Assembly: GCF_963924675.1 (NCBI RefSeq)
Contig: NC_089226.1
Span: forward strand, 43,665,124 to 43,729,123
Reading direction: 5' to 3'
Length of the DNA stretch: 64,000 nt
From: Phocoena phocoena
Lineage: Eukaryota > Chordata > Mammalia > Artiodactyla > Phocoenidae
Positions 37,519-49,047 of the stretch are shown in pieces (position 1 is the stretch's first letter; each line of letters starts with the position of its first letter). The position numbers and the translations under genes are program-made. A model generated the notes under the pieces. The model did not search any database. It worked only from the letters and a program-made list of their open reading frames with translations, and was not told the origin of the DNA.

Positions 37519-37735
37519 CAGTTGACCCTTGAACAACACAGCGGTCAGGGGGCCAACCCCCATGCAGATGAAAATCCACATATAAACTTTACAGTGGGCC
37601 TTCCACATCCGAGGTTCCACATCCAGAGATTCACCCAACTGCAGACTGTGGAGTACTGTGGTAGTTATTTATTTTTTAAATTCCAGTATAAGTGGACCTG
37701 TGCAGTTCAAGCCTGCGTTGTCCAAGAGTCAACCA
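37519..37735. mobile_element. Tigger-family nonautonomous DNA transposon with TA duplication
   Basis: Ends are imperfect inverted repeats ('cagttgacccttgaacaaca' at the left, '...gttgtccaagagtcaacca' at the right), flanked by TA on both sides, as Tc1/mariner-type elements leave. The middle contains 'gtgggccttccacatccgag' and 'ccaactgcagactgtgg', the segment that also forms part of the 13209-13411 element. Confidence 0.8.
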
Positions 37736-37779
37736 TATTATTATTCCTGATTTATTTTCTTTCTTTCTAAGGGTAAAAG

Positions 37780-38587
37780 TATCAAGATGTCACAAAGATG
37801 GTGACATAGCAGGCTCCTGAATTCCCCTCCTCCCACAGATGAACCCAATGTACACATAGAGCAATTGCTTCTGCAAGAAGTCCAGAAACTGAGTGAGTGA
37901 CTTCTACATATCACATGAGTGAGAAAATACCCACATCAGAAAGGGCAGGAAAGGCTGAGACACAGTCTGACCTAAATCCCACCCCCAGAACAGCACCATA
38001 CAATCAAGAGAGAATTCCCAACTACCAGTTTCTCTCTGAGCATCAAAGGGTTTGTGTCCCACATTTAGCGACACAACTTTTAAGCCTCCCACTCAAGAGA
38101 TGGGCCTCTAAAACATCTAGCTCTAAAAGTCAATGAGGCTTGCTTCCAGGAGACCCACAAGACTGTAGCAAATGAAAAGGCAGTTGTTAACAGGCATACA
38201 AGCACTCTCTATGACTATCCTGCTGGGACTCAGTGCAGGGGGAGCAGGCAAAATTGCCCATCTCCCAGTCTTTCCTTGAAAGGGGTCCATTTGTTTACTT
38301 TGAAAACTGTTGCCTGAGGGTCAAGCTTCTCAGTTAGCACATATCTAAGGGCATCCTACAATACTCCTGGAGACAAGGAAACTCACAGACACCTCCCCTG
38401 CCATCTCTCTGTAGCCTCTTGCAAGTTGCCAGTATCTTCCTGGAAGGCGCTTATACATACAATGTGTGCTCCAGGTGTGGAGATGCTGCCCAAGGGACAG
38501 GTATCCAGAACATCCAGCTCTGATAGCCAGCGGGGCTTCCATTCATGAGTCCCACAGGACCACAGCAATCAAAGAAGCAGTTCTTAA
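37780..38587 (+). mobile_element. Old L1M 5'UTR segment with internal repeat
   Basis: Resembles the 5'UTR of older mammalian L1s ('aagatggtgacatagcaggc', 'acatagagcaattgcttctg', 'aggctgagacacagtctgac'). A unit near 38113-38192 ('aacatctagctctaaaag...aaaaggcagttgttaa') is echoed near 38510-38588 ('aacatccagctctgatag...agaagcagttcttaa'), as in the tandem-unit promoters of some L1s. No ORF1 follows: the retroviral LTR begins at its edge. Confidence 0.55.
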
Positions 38588-39126
38588 TGTTAAAGCAGGC
38601 AGGTAGCTAGATATGAACAGAAAAAGGGGGCACGGGCCAGATGGCAGGAAACCATGCAACTCGTAAATAGGACAGGTCCTGGGAAGACAAAGTGAAGCAA
38701 GAACCTCCAGACTGATAGGAAACCACACATTTGGAGATGAAATTGTCCTGGAGGCAGACTTGTGCTCATTATAATAAAATTAGCTTTGCAGATAAGAAGC
38801 ACCCATCATGCACTGACACCATGATACTTCCGAGCAAGACTAAATAAGGACATAAATCCCTCCTCCCCTGGGGAGGTGGAGCTGGGATGAAAATCAGGGA
38901 ATATGACCCCCAAACCCCTCCCTTCCCAGTGAATATTCTGCCCCTTCATTTCTAGTCTCCACATAACCAGTTCGCCAAAGAAACTTAGGGCAGCTACTCA
39001 CCTGAGCTTGCCCCCTCTTCCCTTTAGAGCATACCATTGCTTGAATAAATCCTCACTTTACTTTCTTGACCTCCTTGTTTCATCTCTGAATTCTTTCTGC
39101 AACGAGAGACAAGAACCTACCCTCCA
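38588..39126 (+). mobile_element. LTR of a class I endogenous retrovirus
   Basis: Starts 'tgttaaagcaggcaggtagc'. It contains a 'taaataaggacataaa' TATA-like patch near 38841 and a polyadenylation signal 'aataaa' at 39044-39049, followed by a C/T-rich U5-like end. The right boundary is set by analogy (~39126) and is uncertain. It is followed by a leader and a gag remnant in the same orientation. No matching 3' LTR is in the window. Confidence 0.6.
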
Positions 39127-40794
39127 GGAACATCTTTGGGGAACCAGCCAGGAGAATTCAGTAAGCCTCAGCCTCTCGCTTCCCTTGTGCTTGAGAGGCA
39201 CTGCCTTACTTCCTGCCATTTCCTCTCTCTCGCTCTCTCTCTTTCTTATTGTCTGTCATATTCAGATCTATTGCTGCAAAGATGTGGGCACAGGTCAAGC
39301 ATTTAAAAGCCACTGGGGTACTCACCAGGAGAAATCTCCCTTAAGAGGATGAATGGGTCATGGAACGGACTAGAGAGACAATAGGTCTGTCCGCCCACCT
39401 CAAGGCAATTTCCACACAAGGTTCTTAGGGACACAGTTAAAAGCATAACACTGCCCTCTCCCAGCGGCTACACTTATAGGCTTATTATTAGTCCACCTAT
39501 GCCTGGCTATCCTTGTCTCTGCATCCCTACCTCACTCGTACTTTCCACTCTTATTTTGTGCCTTACCCTGCTGAAAATGTGCGCAAAAAGAAATCTGCCA
39601 GGCATTTTCCAACCTTGATGCTAGGTCTTCCACTTCTCACTGTTACATATGTGCAGGGTGTGTCAAGAAGAGTTTCCCACCATCCTCACAGGCAGCTAGG
39701 GACCCAAAGCGTAGGACCTTTGCCCTCTGGGTTTGCCTTATCCACCATTTAATTAAGTGTCAGCAGGTACAATTGTGTGAAAATATAAAATGCAGCCTTA
39801 CTTAGACAAACTTCCATCTGTGGTTGCAGCGGCTGAGCTCCTTTGGGAGTTCCCTGGCATCATGGGTGGTCTGTGTGCACACCTCCAGAAGTTGGGAAGG
39901 GGGATGGTCCATTCCCCCACGGCTGGGACCCATGATGGTGGGACCATGTCCTGGCCGCCATTCTTCTCTGCTTGGTGTTCCTGCTGACCCCCTCCGTGGT
40001 CTGCCGAGGTCCATCCCTGCCCAACACCCCGCCTCGCCCTGTTGGTGGGGGGTGGCTCACGCTGGGAGCGGCTTGCCCTGCCTTGGCTATGCACATGGCC
40101 ACAGCCCAGGAATCATGCCCATGCAGTGACCCGAGTTTGCTGTGCTTACCTCCCCACCATCCCCGGGTTGCTCTATTGGTAGTGTCATTGCAGGACCACT
40201 GGGCCCGCCCTTTGTCCCCCTAAATGCAGACATGGTGCCTCTACCTCCAGCGGCCATATCCCCCTTGCTCCCGGCCTGCCACTGGCTGGACAGAGCAGGT
40301 ATGGGAAGGGATGGGGGGGAGGCTGGCACTTAGGCCAGGGTATTACCCACAAAAGGGAAGGGAAAAGAGAGGCTTTTTCATAAACTACCTCCCTTAATGA
40401 CCAGTGCCTGTTTTCAGAAATTTACCACCATTTTAGAAAAAACAAAAAAATTGCTAGTACCTAAATAGGTCCTAGACCTATGAAGATGTCCATTCCAGGG
40501 GAACATACCCCAGAACACAGGAATTAATCATTGGCCATAAAGTCTACATAGAAGTCTTCAGGAAGGTCACTCATCCAGGGTACCATAGATGCCCAGGATA
40601 AGACACAGGACCCAGGACACAAGGGCTAGCCGGACCACCACATGGCTGAGTAGCTAACCCCCACTGTGGCTAAGGTCGACAGGACTAGGTGGATGGGGAC
40701 ACCGGGAACCAGTCCTGTCTTAGAGAGCCCCCATAGTACCTCCTAACGCTAGTGCTTCTCTCTGTTACAGGAGCACACTCTCCCTGAAGGAACG
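39127..40794 (+). other. Retroviral leader region with GC-rich island
   Basis: Pre-gag region of the retroviral relic. A CT-rich patch lies at 39220-39245. The part from about 39800 to 40340 is clearly richer in G and C than anything around it except the L1 5'UTR, so it is open in several frames on both strands (for example 39824-40129 plus, 39798-40094 minus). These overlapping frames reflect base composition. No conserved domain is visible. A pyrimidine-rich 'tctctgttacag' just before the gag ATG looks like a splice acceptor. Confidence 0.45.
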
Positions 40795-42000
40795 ATGGGA
40801 AACACCTCCTCCCTCCCCAAGGACTCACCCTCAGGTACATTCTGAGTCACTGGGACATGTTTTCTCTACATTCTCTAAAACAAAACAAAACAAAATCTCA
40901 TTTTCTTTTGTAACACAGCTGGGCCACCATATAAATTTGAGGACAATGAGGCCTGGCCAGAAAATGAAAGCCTCAACTATAATACCATCCTATAGTTAGA
41001 CATCTTTTGCAAAAGGCAGGGGAAATGGACAGAATTTCCTTAGGTTCAGGTTTTTTATGGTTCAGGTTTTTATGGCCCTAAAAGAGAACCTGGAGCTGTG
41101 CAAGTCCTATGTTAGGGAACCTAGCTGGCTGGGACCCATTCAGGCTATACAGAAGCCCTCTTTAGTGGCATCCCTGGAGCAACACAAGCCCTAGACAGAA
41201 GACCCAAGCCCCAAAACTCTTTCACCATCTTCAGCCCCTCCCCTCCCCTATAAGTCTCTTTACATTTCCATACCAGAAGTGAAGCCAGAGCTTCTTTGCC
41301 CCCTTCAGGTAGTAGGTGGACCTCAGGGAATTACCAGAGTCCGCACCCCTTTTTCTTTGTCTAACCTCAACCAGTGCCAATCGGCTTAGGCAGATTCTCA
41401 GAGGACCCTAGCTGGTTCACCAAAGAATTCCAGGGACTGACTCTTTCCCTGGACCTTACCTGGAAGGATATAAATATTGTCCTTTCCCACTGCTGCACCA
41501 GGTCTTGAGAAAAAGACCTGTATTTGGGCACAGGTCCAAACATATGCTGGTGGATTACACATTGCCCAACTTCATCGGTACCCCATGGGCATGACAGCAG
41601 TGCCTCTAATGGATCCCTATTGGGACTATTACTGAAATCCAGCCCTATTTCAGGCCCTATTGGTAGATGCCCTTAGAAAGTACATGAACGTAGACCCAAA
41701 CACTTTTAAGGGATGCATTGTATTTGCAATCCACAATTAGCCCCTGACATCTGTCAGAAGCTTTGAAAGCTTGCCATGGATACTTTAATAGCTGCTTCCT
41801 GAGGGCCTGGCTTACTATCACTCTTTATCTAGGCACTGAATGGGATCCTAACCTTTGAGACACAGTTCAGTCTTGGCACACCCTCAACTACTGGGAACCA
41901 CTAAGAACAAAGAAGGTGACCTGGACAATCACAGAACTTTGAGATATAACCAAGAGCTCAGGCCAGGCTGATTGACAAAGTTTATCTCCTACATGAGATG
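40795..42000 (+). pseudogene. Endogenous gammaretrovirus-like gag remnant
   Basis: ATG at 40795 followed by a glycine codon, the usual myristoylation start of Gag matrix. In the same frame, after several stops, a capsid-like motif DLTWKD is visible at 41452-41469, preceded by an 'EDPSWF' block, typical of the p30 capsid of class I retroviruses. The first in-frame stop is only 17 codons in (40843-40845), and further stops and frame changes follow. No protease, reverse transcriptase, integrase or envelope sequence follows: at about 42000 the text changes to an old L1. Old, dead copy. Confidence 0.7.
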
Positions 42001-42039
42001 GACAGCCACATCCAAAAGATGTGGATCTGACATCATCAA

Positions 42040-43262
42040 CTCAAATACAAAAATACAACTCAAAGTGGTTTAAAGACTTGAACTTAACCTGAAACTGTAA
42101 AACTCCTAGAAGAAAATATAAGGCATAAGCTCTTTGACATTCTTCTTGGCAACACTGTTTTGGATTTGACACTGAAAGCAAAGGCAACAAAAGTAAAGAC
42201 AAACATGTGGGACCACATCAAACTAAAATGCTCCTGCTCATCAAAGGAAATCATCAACCAAATGAAAAGGCAACCTATGGAATGAGAGAAAATGTTTGCA
42301 AATCACATAACCAATAAGGATTAATGTCCAAAATATACAAGGAACTTATATAGCTCAATAGCAAAAAAACAAATAATCCAATTAAGAAACTAGCAAAGGA
42401 ACAACATAGACATTTTTCCTAAGAAGATAGACCCACAGTTACGTGAAAAGGTGCTTAACATCACTAATCATCAGAGAAATACAAATCAAAACCACAATAA
42501 GAAATCACCTCTCACCTGTTAGAACAGCTATTATCAAAGATAAATGCTGGTGAGGATGTGGACAAAAGGGAAACCTTGTACACTATTGGTAGGAATGTAG
42601 ACTGGTACAGCCACTATTGAGAACAGTATGGAGGTTCCTCCAGAAATTAAAAATAGAACTACCATAGGACCCAGCAATCCCACTTCTGTGTATATATTCA
42701 AAATAAAAGGAAACCATTATCTCAAAGAGATATTTGTACTCTCATGTTCCTTGCAGCATTATTCACAATAGCTAAGGCATAGAAACAACCTAAGTATCTA
42801 TCAGTGAGTGAATGGATCAAGAAAATGTGGTAGATATATTCAATGGAATATTATTCAGCCTTTAAAAAGAAGAAAATACTATCATTTGCAGCAGCATGGA
42901 TGGACCTAGAGGGCATTACCTAAAACAGAGAAAGAAATATCCTGCATGGTATCACTTAAATGTGAAATCTAAAAAATAAAAAAGTCAAACTGAGAAACAG
43001 ATTTAAAAAGTTGCCAGTGGATCTACTGTATAACATCGTGACTACAGTTGATAACACATTAATGTACAATTGAAAATTGCTAAGAGATTAGAACATAAAT
43101 TTATTCAGCAATTTAAAAAATTTAAATATGCAAGTGATGGATGTGTTTATTAACTTGATGGGAGGATCCTTTCACAATGTATACATATATTAAATCATCA
43201 CTTTGTATGCCTTATCTTACAATTTTATTTGTCAATTATATTTCAATAAAGCTGAAAAGATA
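42040..43262 (+). mobile_element. Old L1MA-like 3' end
   Basis: Diverged ORF2 C-terminal coding and 3'UTR: 'caaagtggtttaaagacttg', 'ggacccagcaatcccact', 'tgaatggatcaagaaaatg', and an end at 'atttcaataaagctgaaaag' near 43260. It joins the retroviral relic at its left and a hAT element at its right. Confidence 0.85.
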
Positions 43263-43264
43263 TT

Positions 43265-43533
43265 TGTTAAATCAGGGGTCCCCAGCCCTCCAGCTGCGGA
43301 CCATTACTGGTCCATGGCCTGTTAGGAACCAGGTCGCAAAGCAGGAGGTGAGCAGCAGGAGGGCAAGTGAGCAAAGCTTCATCTACTGCTCCCCATCTCT
43401 CCCCATCTCTCTCCATCACTCCCCATCGCTTGCATTACCACCTGAACCATCCCCGCCCCCAGCTCCGTGGAAAAATTGTCTTCCTCAAAACTGGTCCCTG
43501 GTGCCAGAAATGTTGGGAACCGCTGTGTTAAAT
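43265..43533. mobile_element. hAT-type nonautonomous transposon with 8-bp TSD
   Basis: Element 43273-43525 with imperfect terminal inverted repeats ('caggggtccccag' at the left, '...ttgggaaccgctg' at the right). It is flanked by identical 8-bp duplications 'tgttaaat' at 43265-43272 and 43526-43533, the duplication length of hAT transposition. The interior ('ggtccatggcctgttaggaa', 'cgtggaaaaattgtcttcc') is a known mammalian hAT family by memory. No transposase. The frame across 43177-43551 is a chance product. Confidence 0.9.
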
Positions 43534-44029
43534 GATGCAATGAATAAATAAGTTCTCATAGACTGCCCCCCCAACTCTCCCAAACACTAATTTATCACAT
43601 AACTTTCAGAAAGCCAAAGGTAATGTGTCTTATTTATTGTTATATTCTTAGAGCATGTCATACTGCTTAGAATATGATAAATTCTCATTAAATTTTTATT
43701 GAAATGTTTATGGTCTTAGGTTATGGTATATTACAAGCTTAAATATAAAATGTGATTTTTATGAAGCATAAAAAAAAGTAAAATTGTTTTTATGTGTCTT
43801 TTAAAAATTCCAAACTAACCGCCTAAAATAGAGGAAGAAAGAGAAGCAATCCAAAGCATGTTCTGTCATTAAGTAACTCTAAGTGGTTTGGTAATTGTAG
43901 GCATCAATTTCCTTAGAGGAGTCCTGAGGCATAAGCTGCATACAAGCAAGAGATAAAGAAAAGATAGATGATGACAATGATAGATGATAGATAGATAGAT
44001 TTATAAAATATGTTATTTTGTTATATATT
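43534..44029. other. Unique DNA with a GATA microsatellite
   Basis: Unassigned, apart from a GATA/GATG tetranucleotide run at about 43963-44001. Confidence 0.5.
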
Positions 44030-45000
44030 TAATTCTATTTCTTTTTTTTCACTCCAAAGGCTATCATTTTTAAGCTCCACACAAGTAGCAATGTGTACAT
44101 TTAACCTATTGTTTCTAAATTCTGCATACTATTCCATGTTGTGCAACTGCTGTATTTTACTTATCTTCCCCCACTTATGGGCATCCACATTGCCTCCATC
44201 TCTCAATCAATACAAATAATTCTTCTAGGAGAGTGTTTATTCATGCCCCCTTACCAGTATGTTAGAATTACTGCCATTCTAAGGACTACTGTTCTTGGAT
44301 CAAATAGTATTGGTGTGCTTATCTTGACTCCTTCCAGAATGGCTACACCAGTCTAAACTTCCATTAGCAGAGAATGAACGTTCCTGTATCCCCAAAACCT
44401 CACCAGCATTTGACGTTATTCAGCTTTTTATTTTTTCTGGCCTAATACTGTAGTTGTAAATGATATCATATTGCAGTTTTAAAACCCAGTTTCCCTGATT
44501 ACTAATAATTTTTTGTCATCTCTTTATCAGCTTATTAGATTTGGGGGTTTCTTATTAAATTATCTGTTCCATATCATTTATCCATTCTCCTAATGAGATT
44601 ACTGATTTTTTTGTTGAATGTGTAACTTCTTAGATATTTGGTATTCTGATTTCTTTTCATTTTTAATCATTGCAAGTCTTGTATCCATGTTTGTCACGTC
44701 TTAACTTTGTCTATGATATCATTCAGTGAACAAAATAAAAATCTTACTTTGATGTAATCAAATTCAACTTTTTAATCTAAAAGTTTATGCTTTAAAATTG
44801 TTTAAAGTTCTTTCCAACACATAGATCACAAAAGCATTTTCCTATATTTTCATTTATTAACTATATTTTTACCTTTCTCATTCAGGTCTTCTATTCAACT
44901 AGATTCTACCATGAATCTATGGTGTTAATATCAATCCAGTTTTACTTTTCTCAACAGATAGATGTAGTTTTCTAAACATCATTCTAAACAAACTCACTTT
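44030..45000 (-). mobile_element. Antisense old L1ME/L1M4-like 3' region
   Basis: The plus strand gives the reversed ancient L1 order: 'tattccatgttgtgcaactg', 'ccttccagaatggctacacc', 'aacctcaccagcatttgac', 'ttttctcaacagatagatgt'. Strongly diverged. Short frames at 44010-44219 and 44141-44356 are parts of it. Confidence 0.6.
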
Positions 45001-45517
45001 GTTATTTCTTGGAACAATGAAGAAATTCAGAAGAAAAGGCCCTTAACGCTTGTAGAGTGCAGAGTGCAGGTCATACAGAAAGGAATGACGCTAAGACTTG
45101 GACTCTTAAATAGTGACATGCATGCTAAAAGACCTAGGATAAATACTCTCAAATTTTTCAGGAGAAATAATTTTTCACTTAGGAAATCAAAGTATCTAAT
45201 GAGTTGACTACAGAATAAAGATCACTTCAGATTTATAAACATTCAGAATATATACATCACATGCACATTTTCTTGGATGAAATTGGAAAATATGCCCCCC
45301 AACATAAAGGAGTTAACCAAGAAAAGAAAAAGTCATAGATTCCAGATAATGGCTGAATATTCAACCTAGAAGAATGGCAACTAGAAGTTCCAGGATGAAT
45401 CACATCTAGAAAACAACAATTTCAGATTAAAGTGTGATATAAGAGGGATCAAAACAAAACAAAAGATGGGGAGAAAGGAAGGGGCTAGATAGAATAATAC
45501 CATAAAATTATATTTTA
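45001..45517. other. Unique intergenic DNA
   Basis: No feature recognised. Confidence 0.4.
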
Positions 45518-45755
45518 AAAGTGAAAGTAGGGGGGATTCCCTGGTGGTGCAGTGGTTGAGAGTCCGCCTGCCAATGCAGGGGACACGGGTTCATGACCCG
45601 GTCCGGGAAGAACCCACATACCGTGGAGCGGCTGGGCCCATGAGCCATGGCCGCTGAGCCTGCACGTCCGGAGCCTGTGCTCCGCAACAGGAGAGGCCAC
45701 AACAGTGAGAGGCCCGCGTACCACAAAAAAAAATTTTTTTAAAGTGAAAGTAGGG
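45518..45755 (+). mobile_element. Short-form CHR SINE with perfect 15-bp TSD
   Basis: Body 45533-45740, ending 'gcccgcgtaccac' plus A9 T7. The 15-bp TSDs 'aaagtgaaagtaggg' at 45518-45532 and 45741-45755 are identical. It sits exactly at the 5' edge of the next, older SINE, so the TSD includes that older SINE's own flank. Confidence 0.95.
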
Positions 45756-46122
45756 ACTTCCCTGGTGGGGTACTGGTTGAGAATCCGCCTGCCAATTCAG
45801 GGGACACGGGTTTGATCCCTGGTCCAAGAAGATCCCACATGCCACCTAGCAACTAAGCCCGTGAACCACAACTACTGAGCATGTGCTCTAGAGCACGGGA
45901 GCCACAACTACTGAGCCCACATGCCACAACTACTGAAGCCCACGCACCTAGAGCCCGTGCTCAGCAACAAGAGAAGCCACAGCAATGAGAAGCCCACACA
46001 CCACAACGAAGAGTAGCCCCTGCTCTCTGCAACTAGAGAAAGTCTGCATGCAGCAACAAAGACCCAGCACAGCCAAAAATAAATTTAAAAATTAATAAAT
46101 TTATAAAAATAAAATTGAAAGT
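45756..46122 (+). mobile_element. Older long-form CHR SINE
   Basis: Starts 'acttccctggtggggtactg' and has the extended part ('ccacaactactgagcccac', 'caacgaagagtagcccc', 'caacaaagacccagcacagc') of the older SINE form, like the one at 978. It ends in an A/T-rich tail near 46110. Its right flank 'tgaaagta' (46116-46123) matches its left flank (45745-45752), the remains of its own TSD. Confidence 0.88.
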
Positions 46123-46482
46123 AAAGAATGTGTTTTCTTTGTTTTGTTTTTCGTTTTCTTACATCTTTATTGGAGTATAATTGCTTTACAATGTTGTGTT
46201 AGTTTCTGCTGTATGACAAAGTGAATCAGCTATATGTATAAATATATCCCCATATCCTCTCCCTCTTGAACCTCCCTCCTACCCTTCCTATCCCACCCCT
46301 CTAGGTCATCAACAAAGCATCGAGCTGATCTCCCTGTGCTATGCAGCAGCTTCCCACTAGGCACCCATTCTACATTTGGTAGTGTATTTATGTCAATGCC
46401 ACTGTCTCACCTCATCCCAGCTTCCGCTCCCTCCCCACGTGTCCTCAAGTCCATTCTCTACATCTGCAAAAGAATGTGTTTT
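46123..46482 (-). mobile_element. Antisense L1 3'UTR fragment with perfect 14-bp TSD
   Basis: Reversed young L1 3'UTR (body 46137-46468), with a T-rich tail side at 46137-46162, then 'catctttattggagtataat', 'tgtgttagtttctgctgtat' and 'cctcaagtccattctctac'. The 14-bp TSDs 'aaagaatgtgtttt' at 46123-46136 and 46469-46482 are identical. It contains no ORF2 sequence. It lies directly next to the SINE pair. Confidence 0.95.
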
Positions 46483-46961
46483 ACTTTGAAACTTAATTGT
46501 TAAACTTAAAAACACCTTATGAGTCCACAGGTTGATTGAGTGATTCTGGATTTGCTCAAGCATCTTCAGTCACGTAAGAGCTGGAAGATCAAGAATGGTT
46601 GGAGCTCAGACTACTTGTTTTGATCCACAAAGCCTCTCATCCTATAGCAGGCTAGACAGGGCTCATTCTCATGGCATTGACAGGAATCCAAGAAAGGAAG
46701 TATAAATGGACTAGTGCTATTTCAACCTCTCTTTGCCTCAATTTTTCTAAAGCCCTAGTATAAAAACTTTATGGCCGAGCTCAGAGTCAGTATGAGAAGA
46801 TACTTCCAAAGGGTGTGAACAAGCAAGGTGTAAAAATTGGGTCCAGCAGTACAATAAATCTGCTACAAAATGTGCAAGTGGTGCAGCGAGTTACATCTTC
46901 AACTATTGTAGGTGGAATTCATAAGATAATCTTAAAACCTATGTCAAGAAGAAGCAAGATA
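46483..46961. other. Unique intergenic DNA
   Basis: Spacer before the full-length L1. No gene or repeat recognised. Confidence 0.45.
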
Positions 46962-49047
46962 GGAGGCTTCCGGGAAGATGGCGGAAGAGTAAGACGCGGA
47001 GATCACCTTTCTCCCCACAGATACACCAGAAATACATCTACACGTGGAACAACTCCTACAGAACACCTACTGAACGCTGGCAGAAGACCTCAGACCTCCG
47101 AAAAGGCAAGAAACCCCCACGTACCTGGGTAGGGCAAAAGAAAAAAGCAACAACAGAGACAAAAGAATAGGGACGGGACCCGCACCAGTGGGAGGGAGCT
47201 GTGAAGGATGAAAGGTTTCCACACGCTAGGAAGCCCCTTCACGGGCAGAGACTGCGGGTGGCGGAGGGAGAAAGCTTCGGAGCCGTGGAGGAGAGCACAG
47301 CAACAGGGGTGCGGAGAGCAAAGCGGAGAGATTCCCGCACAGAGGATCAGGGCCGACTGGCACTCACCAGTCCGAGAGGCTTGTCTGCTCACCCGCAGGG
47401 GCGGGCGGGGCCTGGAGTTGAGGCTCAGGCTTCAGTCAGAGCGCCGGGAGAGGACTGGGGTTGGCGGCATGAACACAGCCTGCAGGCGGTTAGTGCACCA
47501 CGGCTGGCCGGGAGGGAGTACAGGGAAAAGTCTGGACCTGCCAAAGAGGCAAGAGACATTTTCTTCACTCTTTGTTTCCTGGTGCGCAAGGAGAGGGGAT
47601 TAAGAGCCCTGCTTAAAGGAGTTACAGAGACGGGCGCAAGCCGCGGCTAAAAGCATGGACACCAGACACGGGCATGAGATGCTAAGTCTGCTGCTGCCGC
47701 CACCAAGAAGCCTGTGTGCGAGCACAGGTCACTATCCGCACACCGCTTCTGGGGAGGCTGTGCAGCCCGCCACTGCCAGGGTCCCGTGATCCAGGGACAA
47801 CTCCCCCGGGAAAACGCACGGCGCGCCTCAGGCTGGTGCAATGTCATGCCGGCCTCTGCCGCCACAGGCTCGCCCTGCACTCCATGCCCCTCCCTCCCCC
47901 CGGCCTGAGTGAGCCGGAGCCCGCGAATCAGTGGCTCCTTTAACCCCGTCCTGTCTGAGTGAAGAACAGGCACCCTCCGGCGACCTACACGCAGAGGCGG
48001 GGCCAAATCCAAAGCTGAGCCCCTGGGAGCTGTGAGAACAAAGAAAAGGATGTCTCTCCCAGCAGCCTCAGAAGCAGCGGATTGAAGCTCCACAATCAAC
48101 TTGATGTACCCTGCAACAGTGGAATATATAAATAGACAATGAATCATCCCAAATTAAGGAGGTGGGCTTTGAGAGCAAGATTTATGATTTTTTTTCCCTT
48201 TTCCTCTTTTTGTGAGTGTGTATGTGTATGCTTCGGTGTGAGATTTTGTCTGTATAGCTTTGCTTCCACCATTTGTCCTAGGGTTCTATCCGTCCATTTT
48301 GTTTTGTTTTCTTTTGTTTTTAAATTCTTTTTCTTAATAATTATTTTTTATTTTAATAACTTTATTTTATTTTACTTTATCTTCTTTCTTTCTTTTTTCC
48401 TTCCTTCCCTCCTTCATTCCTTCCTTCCTCCCTCCCTCCTTTCTTTCTTTCTTCCTTTCTTTCCACTTCTACTAATTCTTTCTTTCTACTTTTTCTCCCT
48501 TTTATTCTGAGCCATGTGGATGAAAGGCTCTTGGTGCTGCAGCCAGGAGTTACTGCTGTGCCTCTGAGGTGGGAGACCCAACTTCAGGACACTAGTCCAC
48601 AAGAGACCTCCCAGCTACACATAATATTAAACAGCAAAAATCTCCCAGAGATCTCCATCTCAACATCAGCACCCAGCTTCACTCAATGACGAGCAAGCTA
48701 CAGTGCTGGACATCCTATGCCAAACAACTAGCAAGACAGGAAAACAACCCCACCCATTAGCAGAGAGGCTGCCTAAAATCATAACAAGTCCACAGACATA
48801 ATAAATCATAATAAAATCATAATAAGGCCACAGACACCCCAAAACACACCACCAGACGTGGACCTGCCCACTAGAAAGACAAAATCCAGCCTCATCCAAC
48901 AGAACACAGGCACTAGTCCCCTCCACCAGGAAGCCTACACAACCCACTGAACCAACCTTAGCCACTGGGGACAGACACCAAAAACAACAGGAACTATGAA
49001 CCTGCAGCCTGCAAAAAGGAGACCTCAAACACAGTAAGATAAGCAAA
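46962..49047 (+). promoter_or_regulatory. L1 5'UTR with internal promoter, CpG-rich and polypyrimidine parts
   Basis: Known L1 biology places the Pol II promoter in the 5'UTR. Here the first 50 bases carry 'aagatggcgg', a YY1-type core as found at other L1 starts (by analogy). About 47200-48020 is GC- and CpG-rich. About 48300-48500 is a T/C-rich tract with TTCC/TTTC runs. The GC-rich part is open in several frames: 149 and 131 codons plus (47201-47650, 47208-47603) and 166 codons minus (47647-48147). None has a recognisable domain. Confidence 0.75.
48395..48500 (+). repeat. (TTCC/TTTC)n polypyrimidine tract
   Basis: Nearly pure T/C tract of TTCC, CTCC and TTTC units within the L1 5'UTR. It may form unusual DNA structure and is likely length-variable. 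Confidence 0.85.

Noticed and set aside
39798..40329. Several overlapping frames of 63-101 codons on both strands
   Set aside because: All lie in the GC-rich retroviral leader, where stop codons are rare. They overlap in every frame, and no protein family is recognisable.
43177..43551. 124-codon frame ending in proline-rich sequence
   Set aside because: It spans an old L1 tail and a hAT transposon with an 8-bp TSD, so it is a chance fusion of repeats.
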